64,000 nt of DNA. Source: Liopterus haemorrhoidalis (lineage: Eukaryota; Arthropoda; Insecta; Coleoptera; Dytiscidae). Under the pieces are notes generated by a model. The model ran no database searches and was not told the origin of the DNA. It saw only the letters and a list, made by a program, of their open reading frames with translations. The position numbers were made by a program, and so were the translations under genes. Positions 1-13,227 of the stretch are shown in pieces (the first letter of the stretch is position 1; each line of letters opens with the position of its first letter). The stretch lies in assembly GCA_963971575.1 (NCBI GenBank), contig OZ020611.1, positions 183,534,535 to 183,598,534 of the forward strand, in the 5' to 3' direction.

Positions 1-585
1 AATGTAAACGCCAGCTCTGTCATATAACCACTCTCGGAAGACACTAGCGAAGTACTGAACGTGATTGTAATGCACCCAAACATGGCGACATGCTTTAACA
101 GCCAAAAAGAGAGAAGCCCGTTATACCCCAGTAGCTCGTTATGACCCGGCTTCTCCTACAATATACATTGGACACGTTATTAAATATATTACAAACAATA
201 CAATTATACAAAAATTACAGAAATCTATCTATTTTCAGGTGTTAGTAGTATATCTTTAAACTCACCAAGAGAATATACAGCATGATTCAGAAGCATTTTT
301 CATGTTCGCTTTAAACTTACATGTCGGTGACATAATTTTATGATTATGCGTCAAAATATTATAAAGTTTTAGTTGTACTGAATCATGTGTATTTCTGGTT
401 AGTTAAATTCTGTGTAGGAGTGTCCGAAAATCTTCACGATATCTCGTGTTGTAGGCATGATTTGCTGAGTGCGTTCCAGATTACTTTTATTTTTATGTAT
501 TTTACAAAGAGATACTAATATATATATACTAGGTAATGTTAATATTTTTAGTGAAATGAAGAAGTTTTTGCAAGATGACGGTAAC
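1..585. other. no gene seen
   Basis: AT-rich sequence without a supported frame or recognisable repeat. Confidence 0.6.
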
Positions 586-900
586 TTAATTCCAGCAATG
601 CAGTGAATGATCTTTTTTTTGTGCTACAAATACATCGTTAAAATTTCTCGCACAACCCCAAAAACAAATTCCATATAGTAAAGCTGAATAGGCATGCCCA
701 TAATAATACTTTAATAGTGTTGAACAGATCACATTTTGCTTAAGGCTTCTAATAACGTAGCACATATTATTCACCTTATAAATTAAATCTTGGCAATGAT
801 AATTCCAGATAACATTACTGTCTATCAAAAAAGAACAACACCGGTCCAAGTACTGATCCTTGCGGACTTAACGTTTCTAATGTGTGCATTCGATCAGTAA
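586..900 (-). pseudogene. jockey-like LINE reverse transcriptase fragment
   Basis: Reading the minus strand from about 890: SPQGSVLGPVLF, the RT motif before the catalytic YADD, then directly the later block VIWNYHCQDLIYKVNNMCYV ... STLLKYYYGHAYSALLYGI-FWG. The catalytic YADD region between them is deleted. This is an internally deleted remnant of a jockey-clade non-LTR retrotransposon (inference from motif order). Confidence 0.8.
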
Positions 901-3900
901 GCGACTTGCACATATTGAAGCATATCAGATAGATAAGAGCAATTGTACAACAAGCAAAAGTATGACTGTATGTACCTCTCAAGTATTTTAATTGTTTAGA
1001 GATTAGATTTCTTTAAAAATAAATTTTTATTTCATGTTCCTAGAATTAATAAACAAATATTTGAGCTACCCTTAAATCAAATTAAGTTTGAACTGTGTTT
1101 AAATAATGAAATGTGATCGTTGAGTCGTCCCCTCGATAATTCAGATGACATATAACTGGTGTCCATTTATTATTTGTATAAGTCGTTCAAATTATAGTAG
1201 CATTGACATAAGTACTCCACATATGTAGGTACATTAAGTGGGGGTCAGTGGTCAGCTGCTGGGGCACGCTAAATTATGGGACAGAAGTGTGGCTCGCTGC
1301 GGGATATTTGGTGCATCTGTTCACTTCACCCACGCATTAAAATTCTCCCCTCTAACCCCAGCAGGTATTAAAGAAATTGCCGTTAATATCACATATAAAA
1401 TTTTGCAGAGAATATCACTCATTTGCTGCAAGAGTGTTATAAATCAATATTTGCGATTTTAAGGAGACCGTTTTAAAGTTTTTTAAGTGCTATAACAGTA
1501 GTCCTGTAGCTGCAAGCGTTAAACCTCATGTATCTGCTGTTTGTCCGCTAAGCAAGGGCACGGACGTGAGTTCAACACCTGCTTATGTCAGATAATTTGT
1601 GTAAAAATATTTATACAAATTACAGGTTCTGCTTAGCCGTTCGCAACCGTTTGTAAACTGTAAGTGCCCTTCTATATACGCTAAAAAATAGACGTTATAC
1701 TGACCATATTACTCCTAAATGTACATAGATTGAAAACATGGTCATGAAACCTGGAAACAGGAGGCTGAGGCTCAACTCGGGTTGTCGCGCCAATGATGTT
1801 GATGAAAGTGCTGTAACTTTAATGAGTACTTGACGATACAACTAGCCCTCTAGCGGTGACTTATGCAAGCTGAGTTTTGATGCTGAACCAGTTAACCTTA
1901 AAGCCCATTATAAATGTTTTCAACAGAAGCATTATTCATTTTATTAAGTTTAAATATCATAAAATTAACATTAATGAATTTATTATTACATTTTTGAGTA
2001 AAGTAATAAAAGCGGTGGTTCATCCAGATAACCACTGGGATACAAGTAAAACACTGTTACTTTTCGTAGTATTTAATACAGTTTTTTAGTCCTTTAGACA
2101 AAGTCCTACCCTATACTTTGTACTGCAGAATCCGCACCTAAGCAAGGTATATAACTTCACTTGGTACCTGACGTTTGAATTTTATATGATTAGATACACT
2201 ATATAAGATTCTTGGTCAAAAGGAATATTTCTTAAAAACTCACTCCCCTTCATATTTTCTAACTTGATAAATCTCTGATTACATTTTCCTTTAAATTAGC
2301 GCAACTTCATAAATCCCTGTGCCTTTACCGCGAAACCACATTACAAAGTAGGAAAAATTAGACATTATAACAATTTATCACATATTATCGCCTTATCATA
2401 AATCGCTAATAAATTACGTATCAGCCATTGCAATCCGCACAAAAGTTTTTTGACACATTGTTGGCGAAAAACTCATAAAAAAAGGGACACATAAAGAGAT
2501 TTCATTTGATAACTCATTCCAAATTTAAAAAATATGCAGTGGAATTCGTTTATAACGACGTTGAAGGAACCAATGAAATTCTGTCGTTATAACCGTAGCT
2601 CGATAGCGACCTACGGTTTTTATGTGTCTCTTTTGGCCAAAACATTATTTTATGTGTCAATTTTGGCCAAAATCTAAGTGCATTTTCATTGTTTCATGCA
2701 GAAATTTTAGCTCTGATTGTTTTGGTAAATATTTACATTGTAAATTTGAATGCGTGGAATTACTGGAGAAATATAGTCAATAAAATGAGTCTCCATTAAA
2801 AGGAAAGACGAGCGATTAGAGGGGAAAGGAATTGGAAAGAGAGTATTCAACCGTGGTTAAATGAACCTTTCATTTCGTTCTCTGTAGCGAACAATTTTTT
2901 ATTGATATTTCTCAGTTTAATTAAAATCTTATTGGATTATCTGAAGAAATATTCATGGAAATGTTTCAATTCAATAAAGCACTGCTTTAAATTAATTTAT
3001 AATGGAGGACGAATTAATATAACACAATTAAAAGATAGTTCAACGTATTTTTAGATTAAACATTCTTGTCACCATTATATTAAACAAAACATTCAAAGAG
3101 CTACTTTTTTCTTTTCATAAATATTATATGTATACAAATTAATTCGATGCCTCTTTTAAAAATATGTAATGATCGCTTGAAATCTACGTATCACAAACGT
3201 ATTGACACTTTCTGTGAACAGTTCGAGAGTGGATTATGCTGCGAACTTAATCAAAAAATTTCAATTAGAGGGTATTCTAAATACACAGTATAACACATTT
3301 TATGCAGTTTCGTAGAAAACATACTCTGGCATTGCTGGGTTAAGATATGTTAAGTTAGGACAACACTTTACATTGTAGTTTTATTAAATATTTGTTAAAA
3401 CTTCGCATGTATAATATATGCAACACACAGAAAAGCGAACATATCCAAAAATAATTAAAGAAATGTATTAACTAACATTTACTGTCTACTGTAGGTTATG
3501 TAAACTTTGTGTTAATCGTCCATGCTTGCGAGCGTCAAACCTACCTCGAGCGCGTCCAGCCAAATTTAGCTAACTCCTTTGTATTTGCGACAATATCCGA
3601 CACAGAGCGGATCAGGTCGAGCACTTTGCACTGCTTGGCTTGTGGGTGTGATCCTGTCCAAACTAGATAAAAATTATACAAGACGTGTGGTGTTACATTA
3701 CGCGGTACATTACAGGTTCGACTCGCTAATCAGCACCCAACTTAAGAGAGAACTTCCCAGTTCTAGGAACAAATAACGCACAATTCTTTTAGCTTAACAT
3801 GGCAGATGGGAGTACGTAAGGACTACGCGAATTTGCTTAACTCTCTGAGCCTGTGGGACAGAGAACATACTATAAAATAGAACCAGCACACTGCATCTGT

Positions 3901-4371
3901 GTTGTACCTTATGAAGTTACCTGCACAACGCTCGATTGTGGCATGAGCTTCGTCCAATATTATTCACTGATTCTACCGCGCACCTAACTGCAAACTTACA
4001 TTAAATCTGTTGTAGGTATTTCGTGGTATGTGGCCAAGCATTGTCGTGCTGCAGAATAAATTATCTAGTTCCGTGGCTAGTAAATGGTCTTTTTTGCTAT
4101 ATTTCTTCATTCAAACGGATGAGTTTTAAACAGTTCATAATACTGAAAGAATATGGTGTCTAATATGTTACTTTTCGCATACCATTGTGTTCACTACTAT
4201 TTTCAGAGTTTATGTTATCTGGTTTATATAAGTTGTACGTACAGTGTTTTTACCGTCCGCGAACATGTATAAGGGAGATATTGTGATCATACCGATTTTG
4301 ACATTTCGAGATTTCGATGGATCTCCACGAATTGAGGTCCCTACATAACGTGTTGACTATTTTTAGCATGA
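901..4371. other. no gene seen
   Basis: AT-rich. Short frames at 1238, 1877 and 3579 have no recognisable features and ordinary intergenic composition. Confidence 0.6.
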
Positions 4372-4507
<136 letters not shown>

Positions 4508-4719
4508 GGTCCGTGTATACGTGCAAAGCAAATTCGGCTAAAAGGATTTTTATGAAACTTCGAATTTACGCTTTTGACATCGGCAATGGCATGAGTTGAT
4601 CAACTTTTGGTACAAATCGGTTAACTAGAAATAGGAGTTTACTCGTGTCGGTTTTAAGATTTTTGCGAATATTTCACAACAGAGAAATATTTCGAAAAAA
4701 TGTATTTAACAAAAGTTGC
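4508..4719 (+). repeat. repeat fragment adjoining the microsatellite
   Basis: The sequence after the (CTGT)n run matches 11560-11706: CAACTTTTGG-ACA-ATC-GTT, then GCGAATATTT and AGAAAATATTTCGAAAAA. This is a dispersed non-coding repeat of which (CTGT)n is likely part. Small Helentron- or RTE-type elements often carry such tetranucleotide runs; class not determined. Confidence 0.55.
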
Positions 4720-4727
4720 TATAAAAG

Positions 4728-5040
4728 TAGGGTGACCATTCGTCCCGCATTTTAACATTTTGTCCCGCATTAAGATGCGTCCCGCAAAAGTCGCGCATTT
4801 TAACATTTTGTCCCGCATTTTAACATTTTGGATTTGTTTTTTTGCTCTTCACTTGGATTTGGGAGGCGAAGACCTTTTTTTTGCTCTTCACTTGGATTTT
4901 GGGAGATGATGACCTTTTTTTTGCTCTTCACTTGGATTTGGGAGGTGAGGACCTTTTTTTGTTCTTCACTTGGATTTTGGAGATGAGGACCTTTTTTTTG
5001 CTCCGTCCCGCATTGCCTTCTTAAGAAAATGGTCAACCTA
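4728..5040 (+). mobile_element. hAT-like MITE with internal minisatellite, TSD tataaaag
   Basis: Ends TAGGGTGACCATT and AATGGTCAACCTA are inverted repeats; the 8-bp target duplication tataaaag lies at 4720-4727 and 5041-5048. The interior is a tandem of about 39-bp units (T-run, GCTCTTCACTTGGATTTGGG, AGGTGAGGACC). The same element recurs at 58705. An 8-bp duplication supports the hAT superfamily. Confidence 0.9.
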
Positions 5041-5048
5041 TATAAAAG

Positions 5049-5989
5049 CAATAACTAACTACTTTTATTGGATACATTAAATACATACATAGTATGAAAT
5101 TTTTTAAGTAAAAACTACTAATCTATTTTATGCAAATATATGCCTGTCATGGCAATGCCAAGTTCAAGGTTAGACTCTCGTTACCCCTTAAAATAATGAG
5201 GTATAAAGACAAATTGATAAAATAAAATTCTAATAAGTGAAAAATGCAGGAAGAGAAATTTGAGAAGCATCTTAAATATTTAAATTTCACACCATTTATT
5301 TTTAGAAAGAATTAAAAAAGATATAAATATCTATAGTTAAGGTAACAGTAAAATAAACGTAGAAATGAAGGGATAAACAGGAAGCGTTAGATATATGGGG
5401 AATGTCTCCCTGAGTTTGGGCAAGGGGGTTCACAGGCTGCCTACATATGACAGGGGTGACAACGGGCGCACGCGACCACTTTTATGGAAACAGCGGAAGC
5501 ACTAGCTAAATCAGCACCCCAACACACAAGTTACAACACGTTTATTATGATTTCCAGTGGCGAAACAATTTTGATTCCATTATATCCTTTATTAAGATCA
5601 ATTTATAGTAATACCCTAATATAGCACAGAAAAAGTAAGAATCGAAAAGAAGGCAAATATGACCAGCATACGAACATTACAGTAGTGAGCTTTCTAGGCT
5701 TGCTCATATAAGTAGAGCTTCGTATGAGTAGTAACTGGGACGACGAATTGATGCACGCGCAGACGTATCCGTATCCCCAACCGTATCCAGAAAGCCGGGC
5801 ATACTTTTGGCACACTCAGGGAAATCTTGAAGTCAAGCTGTACACCATCTCTACATAGCTACGTATCTTCTGTACTAACGTTCTTTCAATCTAAACATGG
5901 AAGATGAAGGCGACCAATCAGATAACCTCCCGGTTACAGGTTTTCATAAACCTGTCTCATCAACATATTTTGGCCAAACACAACCTCAA
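5049..5989. other. no gene seen
   Basis: Nothing supported; the 70-codon minus frame at 5603-5815 has no recognisable motif. Confidence 0.55.
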
Positions 5990-6290
5990 ATACAGATCTA
6001 TGGAGTCCAGCGGTCCAAAAACCAATTATGACAGAAATAATGACCTGGAAATGGAAGTGGATAAGACACACACTGAGTAAACCTGATAACACTGCAGGCT
6101 CCAAACAGGTACTTCGATGGAATCTTCAGGGAGCGCGCAAAACAGATAGACGTACAATTACCTGATGCAGGTCAATTTCTGAAGAAATTAGACGGATGGG
6201 AAAATCTTGGCCGGAAATTAAGACCCTTGCGAAGAATAGAACCAGATGGCGATTCTTCCTACAGGCCCTTTTCTCCACCTAAAAGATATA
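5990..6290 (+). pseudogene. LINE reverse transcriptase C-terminal fragment
   Basis: The plus-strand translation from about 6026 gives TWKWKWIRHTLSKPDN, then VLRWNLQGARKTDRRTITW, then EEIRRMGKSWPEIKTLA and NRTRWRFFLQAL. This is the typical terminal region of RTE-like retrotransposon polyproteins (K-W-x-W-I-G-H, N-P-Q-G-x-R, R-x-x-W). One in-frame stop (TGA near 6162) is present. Confidence 0.75.
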
Positions 6291-7638
6291 GGAAATTATA
6301 CAGTGGAAGTAGGAAATAACGCGGGTTTGCGGGGGGCGTATCTGACACGCGTTATATGATAACCACCGCAGTTTATATCGCGATGGTTGTCATATACAGG
6401 TGAGGTGTTTTAAAGCGCCCTGCATTTGTTTATACAAATGCTGGGCGCCTTAAATAGCGTCTTATAAAACTCGTATAATAATATACTATTTACAAACAAG
6501 GTCTTATTTTAAAAATAAAAGTACAATCTAGACTGTGATAATTTTGAAATTTACAATGTTTATTTATTTACTGAGAGACGGTGATGTGAAGTTAGATAAA
6601 GTTTTGAAAATTGTAAAACTGAAAATTAAGAATAAAAGAAATTTTAACATTATAGCAAACAGCGTCAATCTTTATCTTCAAATTTAAAAAAAATCAAATT
6701 AGTCCGACAATATTTGATTTATATTCTTTAGCCCAAACAAATGCATATTTAAGTTACGCATAACATATGTATATTACCTTCTTACTGTTTTGTTAGGTTT
6801 TCTCAATGACCAACGGTTTGGAGAATAAACAAAGGACAGAAGAGACTGGAAGTATGCAATTAAGGATGCGATTATTCAGCAATGATAGGAAACCCAATGA
6901 TGATAATCATTTTATGGACCTTTTATTACTTTTGTTTTTAATTATGCCATAAAATTTTCTTCAAGTTTCTATATTCGTGCAGTAAACCCTAAAGTTTCGT
7001 TATGTAGCCCTTATGCGGCGCCCCTGAATCTATATGATTTCCATGTCGATGTCAAAGAATCCAGAAATGTGGAAAGTGTGAGCGTATGTCTGAGTTTAGA
7101 GCCATTTGTCTGTCAGACAACCCCTCTAGATAAATATAACACAAAACACTGGTTTTCCTCCAGTTCCTGGTTCCGTGTGTGTATGTGTGTGTGTGTGTGT
7201 GTGTGTGGTGTATATAGTGTAAGGATAGCACGTGCTTCTACCCAGACTTGCCATATTTATGACTGGCTTATGTGAAACTACCTTGGAAATACCTCGAGAA
7301 CTGTCTTATTTCTATATTTAACACGCTAAATGCTAAGAAGGAAGGGTCCGGTTTTCATCACTTTTCGACAGCAACAATATTTACTCAGAATATCTTAAAT
7401 ATGCGTCATTCGAATCTAAATATTGACCCCAAAACTGTTTCATTTTTACTCTGTAAATCACTGTTTTAAAACATGTACAAATAAATTCTTCTTTTCCTTC
7501 TTCTTGAACACTTGTCAGGAGTAAAGTTCTTGAATGTCTTCATTCTGGCTGCTTCTCTATAATACCATTAATTTGATTCGGACAAAAGATTCGGCGAAAT
7601 ATTTCTTTTTTAAAACTGTGAGGTGTTGTCTCGTTAGG
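6291..7638. other. no gene seen apart from a (GT)n run
   Basis: AT-rich spacer; a GC-richer patch at 6316-6460 contains partly complementary GGGCGCCTTAAA / TTTAAAGCGCCC sequence and may be a small MITE remnant. Confidence 0.45.
7175..7207 (+). repeat. (GT)n microsatellite
   Basis: About 16 GT units with one TA interruption near the start. Confidence 0.95.
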
Positions 7639-7819
7639 TATAATCTGTCTCAATTTGTAATACGAAACTAGTTACTTTAGTGACTGTTGTGGTGTAAACA
7701 GACTTTGGCGTATCCGTGTGAACCAATACTATGATAATATTATAAATGTATTGTCAATATACAACATAAAAAATGAACTTTTCCTGTTAGTTCCGTATTA
7801 CAAAATGAGACAGATAATA
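7639..7819 (+). mobile_element. TCTGTCTC MITE
   Basis: Inverted ends TAATCTGTCTCAATTTGTAATACG and GTATTACAAAATGAGACAGA; interior ACCAATACTATGATAATATT and ATGTATTGTCAATATACAAC. A near-identical copy is at 31279-31465 and an interrupted one at 42137-42420. Confidence 0.85.
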
Positions 7820-7925
7820 TTTCATATTATATGTACAGTTGGACACAAAATGTGCAGTGGGAATTTTAATTGTGTAAAAATACGTATTTGTACAGATAAA
7901 ATTGTCTACCTATAGATATAGGTCA

Positions 7926-9342
7926 TTCTTTGGTTTAGGCGGAACTAAACTTTTGTATTTTTAAATTGTCACGAAAATAGAGCTTGGCTAGGTTATTTCA
8001 TTTTTCATGTTGGCATTTATTATGAAGTGACATTTATTAGAAAAATAAAATAAAAAATACATTTTAAAATTTTTGGAAAATGTAGGAATTTAAGAAATGC
8101 CACATTTGTATTAAAAATTGATGTGAAGTGTGAATTTTCACACATTTCAGGGTTTTGCAGGTATTTAATAACTGAATGATGATTATTTGGGACGCCAAAA
8201 CAAATTTTATGTCAAAATATTTTTTTATGAATTTTAATTCGAATGCCTAATACCATTATTTAAGTTTCTAAATATGTGCAGTATTTTTTTTTACATAGCA
8301 AGGTTCATTAAGATTTTGAAAATTGCGCCTATAGCTTCTATTGGTTGCTTAAATCATTAGCCCCGCCCTCGGATTTCGTATACATCAAACATAGAATTAT
8401 AATTTCAACACTTCCCACTGGTTATTAAATTTACGCTTTTAAAAATTAAATGCAACATTTACCAAAATATAACTAGAATTTTGACAATATAATTTAAACA
8501 AAAGAAAACTGCAAAAAAAAAAACAAAAAAATTAAAATTGACAGGATTCGAACTCTAGTTTGCAAGTTACCTGTTTGACAGATTAGAAAACAAATGACTA
8601 AACGCACATCGCTATGAGCGCTGACGTATCAACTTGATTACATAGCGAATTAAATATTTAACATGTTTTGGTTAAAAACACAAAAAATGCATTATTTTCC
8701 GAAAACATAATCTGATCGAAAATTCCTGTTGTACTATTCCGGTTCACACCAATATACATTACTTAGAATTTTTTCAGATTTTTAGTTTAAACCATCTGGG
8801 CTACAGGGTGTGGGACAAAAATTTTTTTGCACAATTTTGACAAAAATCTCGTCAAAATAATTTATTTTGCAAAAATAAAATTTTGATCGTTAATCCACGT
8901 ACTAAGGGCTTTCATTTGATACCCTACTCAGAATTTTAAAAAAAATTATTTTTTCGGTGAGCACATATTTGTTTATATTTTTAGGGGGATATGTTTTTTA
9001 GATGTTTTAGTATTTTTCCTATGTGTGGGTCAAAAAGTTGTACAGGCATGCCAAATTTCAACTCTCTAGGTTTAGCCGTTTGGCTACAATTTTTACCGAA
9101 CAGACAGACAGACGACAAAATGACGGTATAAGGGTTTTTTGGTCATACCTACAAAACCCTAAAAATGACAAAAAATCAATGAAAAAATGTTATGAAAATT
9201 AATGACAAAGTTAATGACATTAACTTTAACCTTAAAATGTTTTTTGTAAGTATGATTTACAAAGCGTAACCAAAATGGTCAAAAGCTCAAATCAAACTAT
9301 AAAAGTTACTAGATTGTAAAATCTAGTTCCGCCTAGGTTCAA
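7926..9342 (-). mobile_element. arms of a TTAAGCGGAAC MITE around composite repeat copy 1
   Basis: Left arm TTCTTTGGTTTAGGCGGAAC (7926-8000) and right arm AATGGTCAAAAGCTCAAATC ... ATCTAGTTCCGCCTAGGTTC (9270-9342) are the two halves of the family in reverse orientation, with copy 1 of the composite repeat and about 150 extra bases between them. Confidence 0.6.
8112..9165 (+). repeat. composite repeat with tRNA-like core, copy 1
   Basis: It begins ATTGATGTGAAGTGTGAATT, with the hairpin GTGTGAATTTTCACAC, and ends ACAAAACCCTAAAAATG after a short (CAGA)n run. Near the middle, on the minus strand (about 8535-8635), is a tRNA-like block: B-box-like GAGTTCGAATCCTG and a weak A-box. The flanks match copies 2 and 3 closely, the core does not. 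No long frame is present. It lies between the two arms of a TTAAGCGGAAC MITE (7926-9342). Class uncertain: non-autonomous Helentron-like or RTE-tailed SINE-like are both possible. Confidence 0.8.
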
Positions 9343-9552
9343 ACCTTATTCGAAAGTAGCCTATATATGGTTCATTTTATTATGGTTTATTTTATTTTGA
9401 TGTTATAAGTAGAATTATAGTCGTTTCTAATTTAATCAAATGGGATTTGTCAAATTTTGACAAGCGTCCATTAATCGCAAATTCAGTAACATTTTGAGCC
9501 ACGTCCTACTAGTAGAGCTAAATACATACGGCTGCATCCCAAACCTTGGCAT

Positions 9553-9853
9553 TATGCAGATTCGAAAATTACGCCAGATCCAGTGCCTGTACAATGCGAA
9601 GTGACCCGAGCAACACTGCTTTCTGCATCCAGCAGATCAAAGAGGTGGCTGAAGATCTGCAGGTGGGAATGGACTCGATTTCCCTTCGGTAGCAGGCTTT
9701 CATACCACCCAAAACATCAACTATCAGGACTACAAGCTTAACTTTATACCCTGGATACAGCTTTCTAAGTTCAGACAAGAGATCCATGTACTTAGACCTA
9801 AGCTCTTCTTTGAGAAAGATATTCTTCTCAGCAAGACTTGAAAATTCGATCAC
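9553..9853 (-). pseudogene. LINE-associated C-terminal fragment
   Basis: The minus-strand frame MIEFSSLAEKNIFLKEEL ... YPGYKVKLVVLIVDVLGGMK ... LGSLRIV resembles the conserved segment found after the reverse transcriptase in some non-LTR elements (V-x-x-V-V-I-G-A-L-G type). Only about 95 residues remain. The assignment is by pattern only. Confidence 0.5.
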
Positions 9854-10059
9854 AAAAATCTGTTGGTTTCGATATCCAGAAGGGTTATGTGCTGAAAAAA
9901 ATTCTGCAAGCGCCCATGGATTGTTCTTTGATTCAATTATATATCTATAATTCTTTATTTCCCCTAGGCCTTGCGGCGTTTGGGGTGTTAACTATTACAA
10001 AGAAATAAAAATAATAATAAAATATCATTACAATATGAATTATCATTACAATAACTTTT

Positions 10060-10262
10060 ATTTTTCCTCCGGTGTCCCTCTCTTTCTTCCTATTCTCATT
10101 CCGGCTTCCTCTCCGATCTCCTTCCTTCTTGACTCCAGTTCACCCGCCCATCTTTCTCCCTTGCCTTCCTCACTCATCAGTTCCTTTATCTCTTCCTCCC
10201 AAATTGTCATCTCTCTGCATCTCTTCGCTAAATGCTCTAGTGGTTCAGTTATATTATTATTA
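10060..10262 (-). pseudogene. LINE 3'-end fragment, Glu/Lys-rich
   Basis: On the minus strand a frame gives EPLEHLAKRCREM, then an acidic-basic run ending GRKRGTPEEK and a stop, followed by TAATAATAATA-type sequence. Extreme C-termini of R1/jockey LINE proteins look like this (E-x-L-E-H-L). The plus-strand Ser/Pro frames here are shadows. Confidence 0.5.
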
Positions 10263-12298
10263 TATAAATAAATAAAAAAATGTCTAATTCTTGTTTAAAA
10301 TTAATGTTTAGTTACGTTTAATAAATATAAGTTTTTGTTTTGTTTTGGAATTTGTTCGTATTCCATTCTTTTTCCAAATGTGACAACTAATTTGGGACAA
10401 AATTTAGACACTAAAAGTTACTATTTTGGGACAGAGGGGGTAATATTTTTCAGAAAAAGCTAAATATAATGTAAAAACAGACATTTTTCGTCACTTGAGT
10501 CTTTAAGTCGCCATTTATGAATTTTTATTTTCATTCCAAATGTTTATAAATAAATGAAATGATGGTAGATTTCATTTCATTTATTTATAAACATAATAGT
10601 TGGTGATGCACGTCCAATTATGCTTTTATAGTGTCAGCGGCAAGAGGCAACGAATGCAGCCGCTCGCGCTCTCTAAACTTAACGCTGGAATGTGCTGAAT
10701 GTGATTTGTGCAGCTCGTATGTGGGATGAAACATTTTGAATATTCACATGATATATTTGAGGTTAATACGAGACTTAAGAGGGTCGTCCACCTAACGCAG
10801 ACTTTCTCAACCGGGAATTAGTCAAAAGTCACGGACATAGATTCTATTTTAAAAGGAATCTGCACTGTTTCGTTAAGCAATCACTGTATTTGTAAATAAT
10901 TCATAAAGAACAAGGAATTTAGAATAATAATAATAATATAACTGAACCAACCAACACCCATGAGCGCCCACTGTTTTTCAAGGGGGTAGGGCAAAATAAA
11001 AAGCCATATTTTTCAAAATATTTAGTAATTTATTAAATAAATTTTATATTAAATAAACACTATTTAAATAGAAATTGCAGATCTGCGATCATTAACAAAT
11101 TGTTGTTAATGACTTTTTCTATAATATCTGCTGTATTATTTAGCCCAGGCAACGGATCTATATTTTCAGCAAATAAAATAAATAATTCGGGAAGTTTTAA
11201 AATTAAAAAAATATTGTTTCCCTATGTATACAAAATAGTTAACCTCATAATTGACGTAATAATAACTGAAATATTAGTATTTATAGGTCCGGGTCAGACT
11301 GCACTCTTTGTTTATGTAGTTAGCTGTCATAAGTTATCAATATTTGGGCGCCATTGTGACGTTCCTATCGGTAGCTTCCGCGTGGAAAATGATCACGTTT
11401 TAACATATTTTCTATATTATATTACAGAAAAAATAAAGAAAAATTTCTATTGTAAGGGCAGTTTTTTTCTGTTATCGGGGCCGTAGGTATTTATCGTTTT
11501 CCTGCCAGTGTCACGGGACCCCATAATTCAAATTTGAAACTGAATATGAATTTAAGAAAATTCATATTTATGTTTCGCATGTGAATATCTCAATTTGTTT
11601 AACTTTTGGAACAGATCCGTTTACCGGAAAGGATAGTTTCCTGATGTCACTTTTATGTTTTTCGCGAATATTTTGTAATAGAAAAATATTTCGAAAAACA
11701 TTATTTAATAATATATAATTTTTATTTAAGACTTTTTTGATTTGACGTTTTACTAAACTTTTCATATTTTTTATTTAAATACTTATATATTATTATATAT
11801 ATTATCAACATTATATAACACGTTATTCTTTTTCAATAATAATTTCTATAAAAAATGTGTAGGCTGAAACTTTAGACCAGTATTTCTCAACCGCCGGTCT
11901 GCAGCTAAATCTATCTGGCCCGCGAAACTTAAAATATAATTTAATAGTATTATTTTTTGTAAAATAATCTACGGCTAGTGGAACTTGTACGTATAGGTAC
12001 ATAAAATTATAAACTTTTACTTGTTGTAGTAATTAAAAATATTTATTTTTAATGTAAGGTCACAGAGTTTTAGGATAAATTATAATTAAAAAATAATATA
12101 GTCACCGGTCCCAGTAAAAAAATTATTTTAACGGTCTGCAGACAGCAGAAACTGATCGTAAACAAAATAATGCTTTTGGAGTAAATACTGTTAAAGAATG
12201 GTGATTCCAAAAATTTCGTGCTGGGACGAGAGCTTTGAAAGCCGCGGGAGTTCTTCTTCAATTGATAACGACCAACTGAAGGCGTTAATTGAATCAGA
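10263..12298. other. spacer with repeat fragments
   Basis: Contains a palindrome at about 10544-10595 (ATTTATAAATAAATGAAATG and its inverse), a one-arm fragment of the 28130 element (10878-10935) and the repeat at 11557. The 128-codon plus frame at 11100-11486 is AT-rich and shows no domain. Confidence 0.5.
11557..11706 (+). repeat. second copy of the repeat seen at 4508-4719
   Basis: Shares ATCTCAATTTGTTTAACTTT-like start, GGAACAGATC-GTTTACCGGAAA and GCGAATATTTTGTAATAGAA with the stretch at 4560-4700, without the microsatellite. Confidence 0.55.
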
Positions 12299-12306
12299 GC
12301 CACGTG

Positions 12307-12453
12307 TAGTGGCGTATTAAGTTGCTTGAGGGCCCTGTGCGGTAAAATTAAAATGGGCCCTCTATTATTTTAAATAGAATGGAAATATTTGTATATAAGC
12401 CTAGGTGGGCCCCGGGCGGCCGCCCAGTCCGCCCACCGCTTAATTCGCCTCTG
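12307..12453 (+). mobile_element. GC-rich hAT MITE, TSD gccacgtg
   Basis: Ends TAGTGGCGTATTAAGTTGC and CGCTTAATTCGCCTCTG; the 8-bp duplication gccacgtg is at 12299-12306 and 12454-12461. A GC-rich core (GGGCCCCGGGCGGCCGCCC) stands out from the AT-rich surroundings. Same family as 27536-27699, opposite orientation. Confidence 0.9.
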
Positions 12454-12461
12454 GCCACGTG

Positions 12462-13227
12462 CAATAATTCGAGAGTTTGCACAAAATTAGACGGTAGTCA
12501 TCTAACAGTTCTGGACCACTTAAAGACCACTTAAAGCAAAATTTGAAGGTCATAAACCATAATTATTTTCCTACCAACCTAATAAAATGAATTAGTAAGT
12601 AGGTCAAATTCTATTTCCGAGTTCTATTCAACCAGATTTATTTGAACTATCATGGTACTCAGATATTGGTAGATAGGTGAAAACTATTTAAAGGTTTTAG
12701 TTGAGTTACCAGTTGGTTTACCTAAGAAATGATGTTTTACTTCAAGTTTTTCACTATTTAATTTTAACTGTTAATGAAATAAATGTTAGGTGTGTAGAAT
12801 GCCGATTCAGCATTAACTATTTCTGCTTTTATCTGGTGTCTACGTTCGTATAAACAGTTTACAGTGTAAAAATATCCCGAAAGATTAGTCACATGGGTCA
12901 AGTTGTGTGACCTTGAATGTCTACAGACGGGGTGAAGGAATGCTTAACCCTATTTAACTCCTATGTATTTATATTTAACATTTAAACACGACTTTAACAT
13001 TTCGTTTATAAAAACAAACAAAATTAAGCAACGATCTGCAGCAGAATGAAATTATTATTTGGATTGAATTTTGCAACAAGCAAGGCCGCTGAGAGCAAGC
13101 TTGGAACTGGGAAAATAAATATTACAAGCCCGGGCCTCAGAAAAATAAAAATTATGGGCCCGGCCCCGGAAAAACAATAATTTCGGATCTGGGAACAGGA
13201 AACAAAACTGCGTGTAGTATAGTTTAA
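12462..13227. other. no gene seen
   Basis: AT-rich spacer between the MITE and the tandem unit array. Confidence 0.55.

Noticed and set aside
4800..5051. Repetitive 83-codon minus frame (SEEQKKV-type repeats)
   Set aside because: It is the minisatellite inside a hAT MITE; the same happens at 58607-58921.
11100..11486. 128-codon plus frame
   Set aside because: AT-rich composition, no domain, signal or splice context; length is expected by chance in a window of this size.
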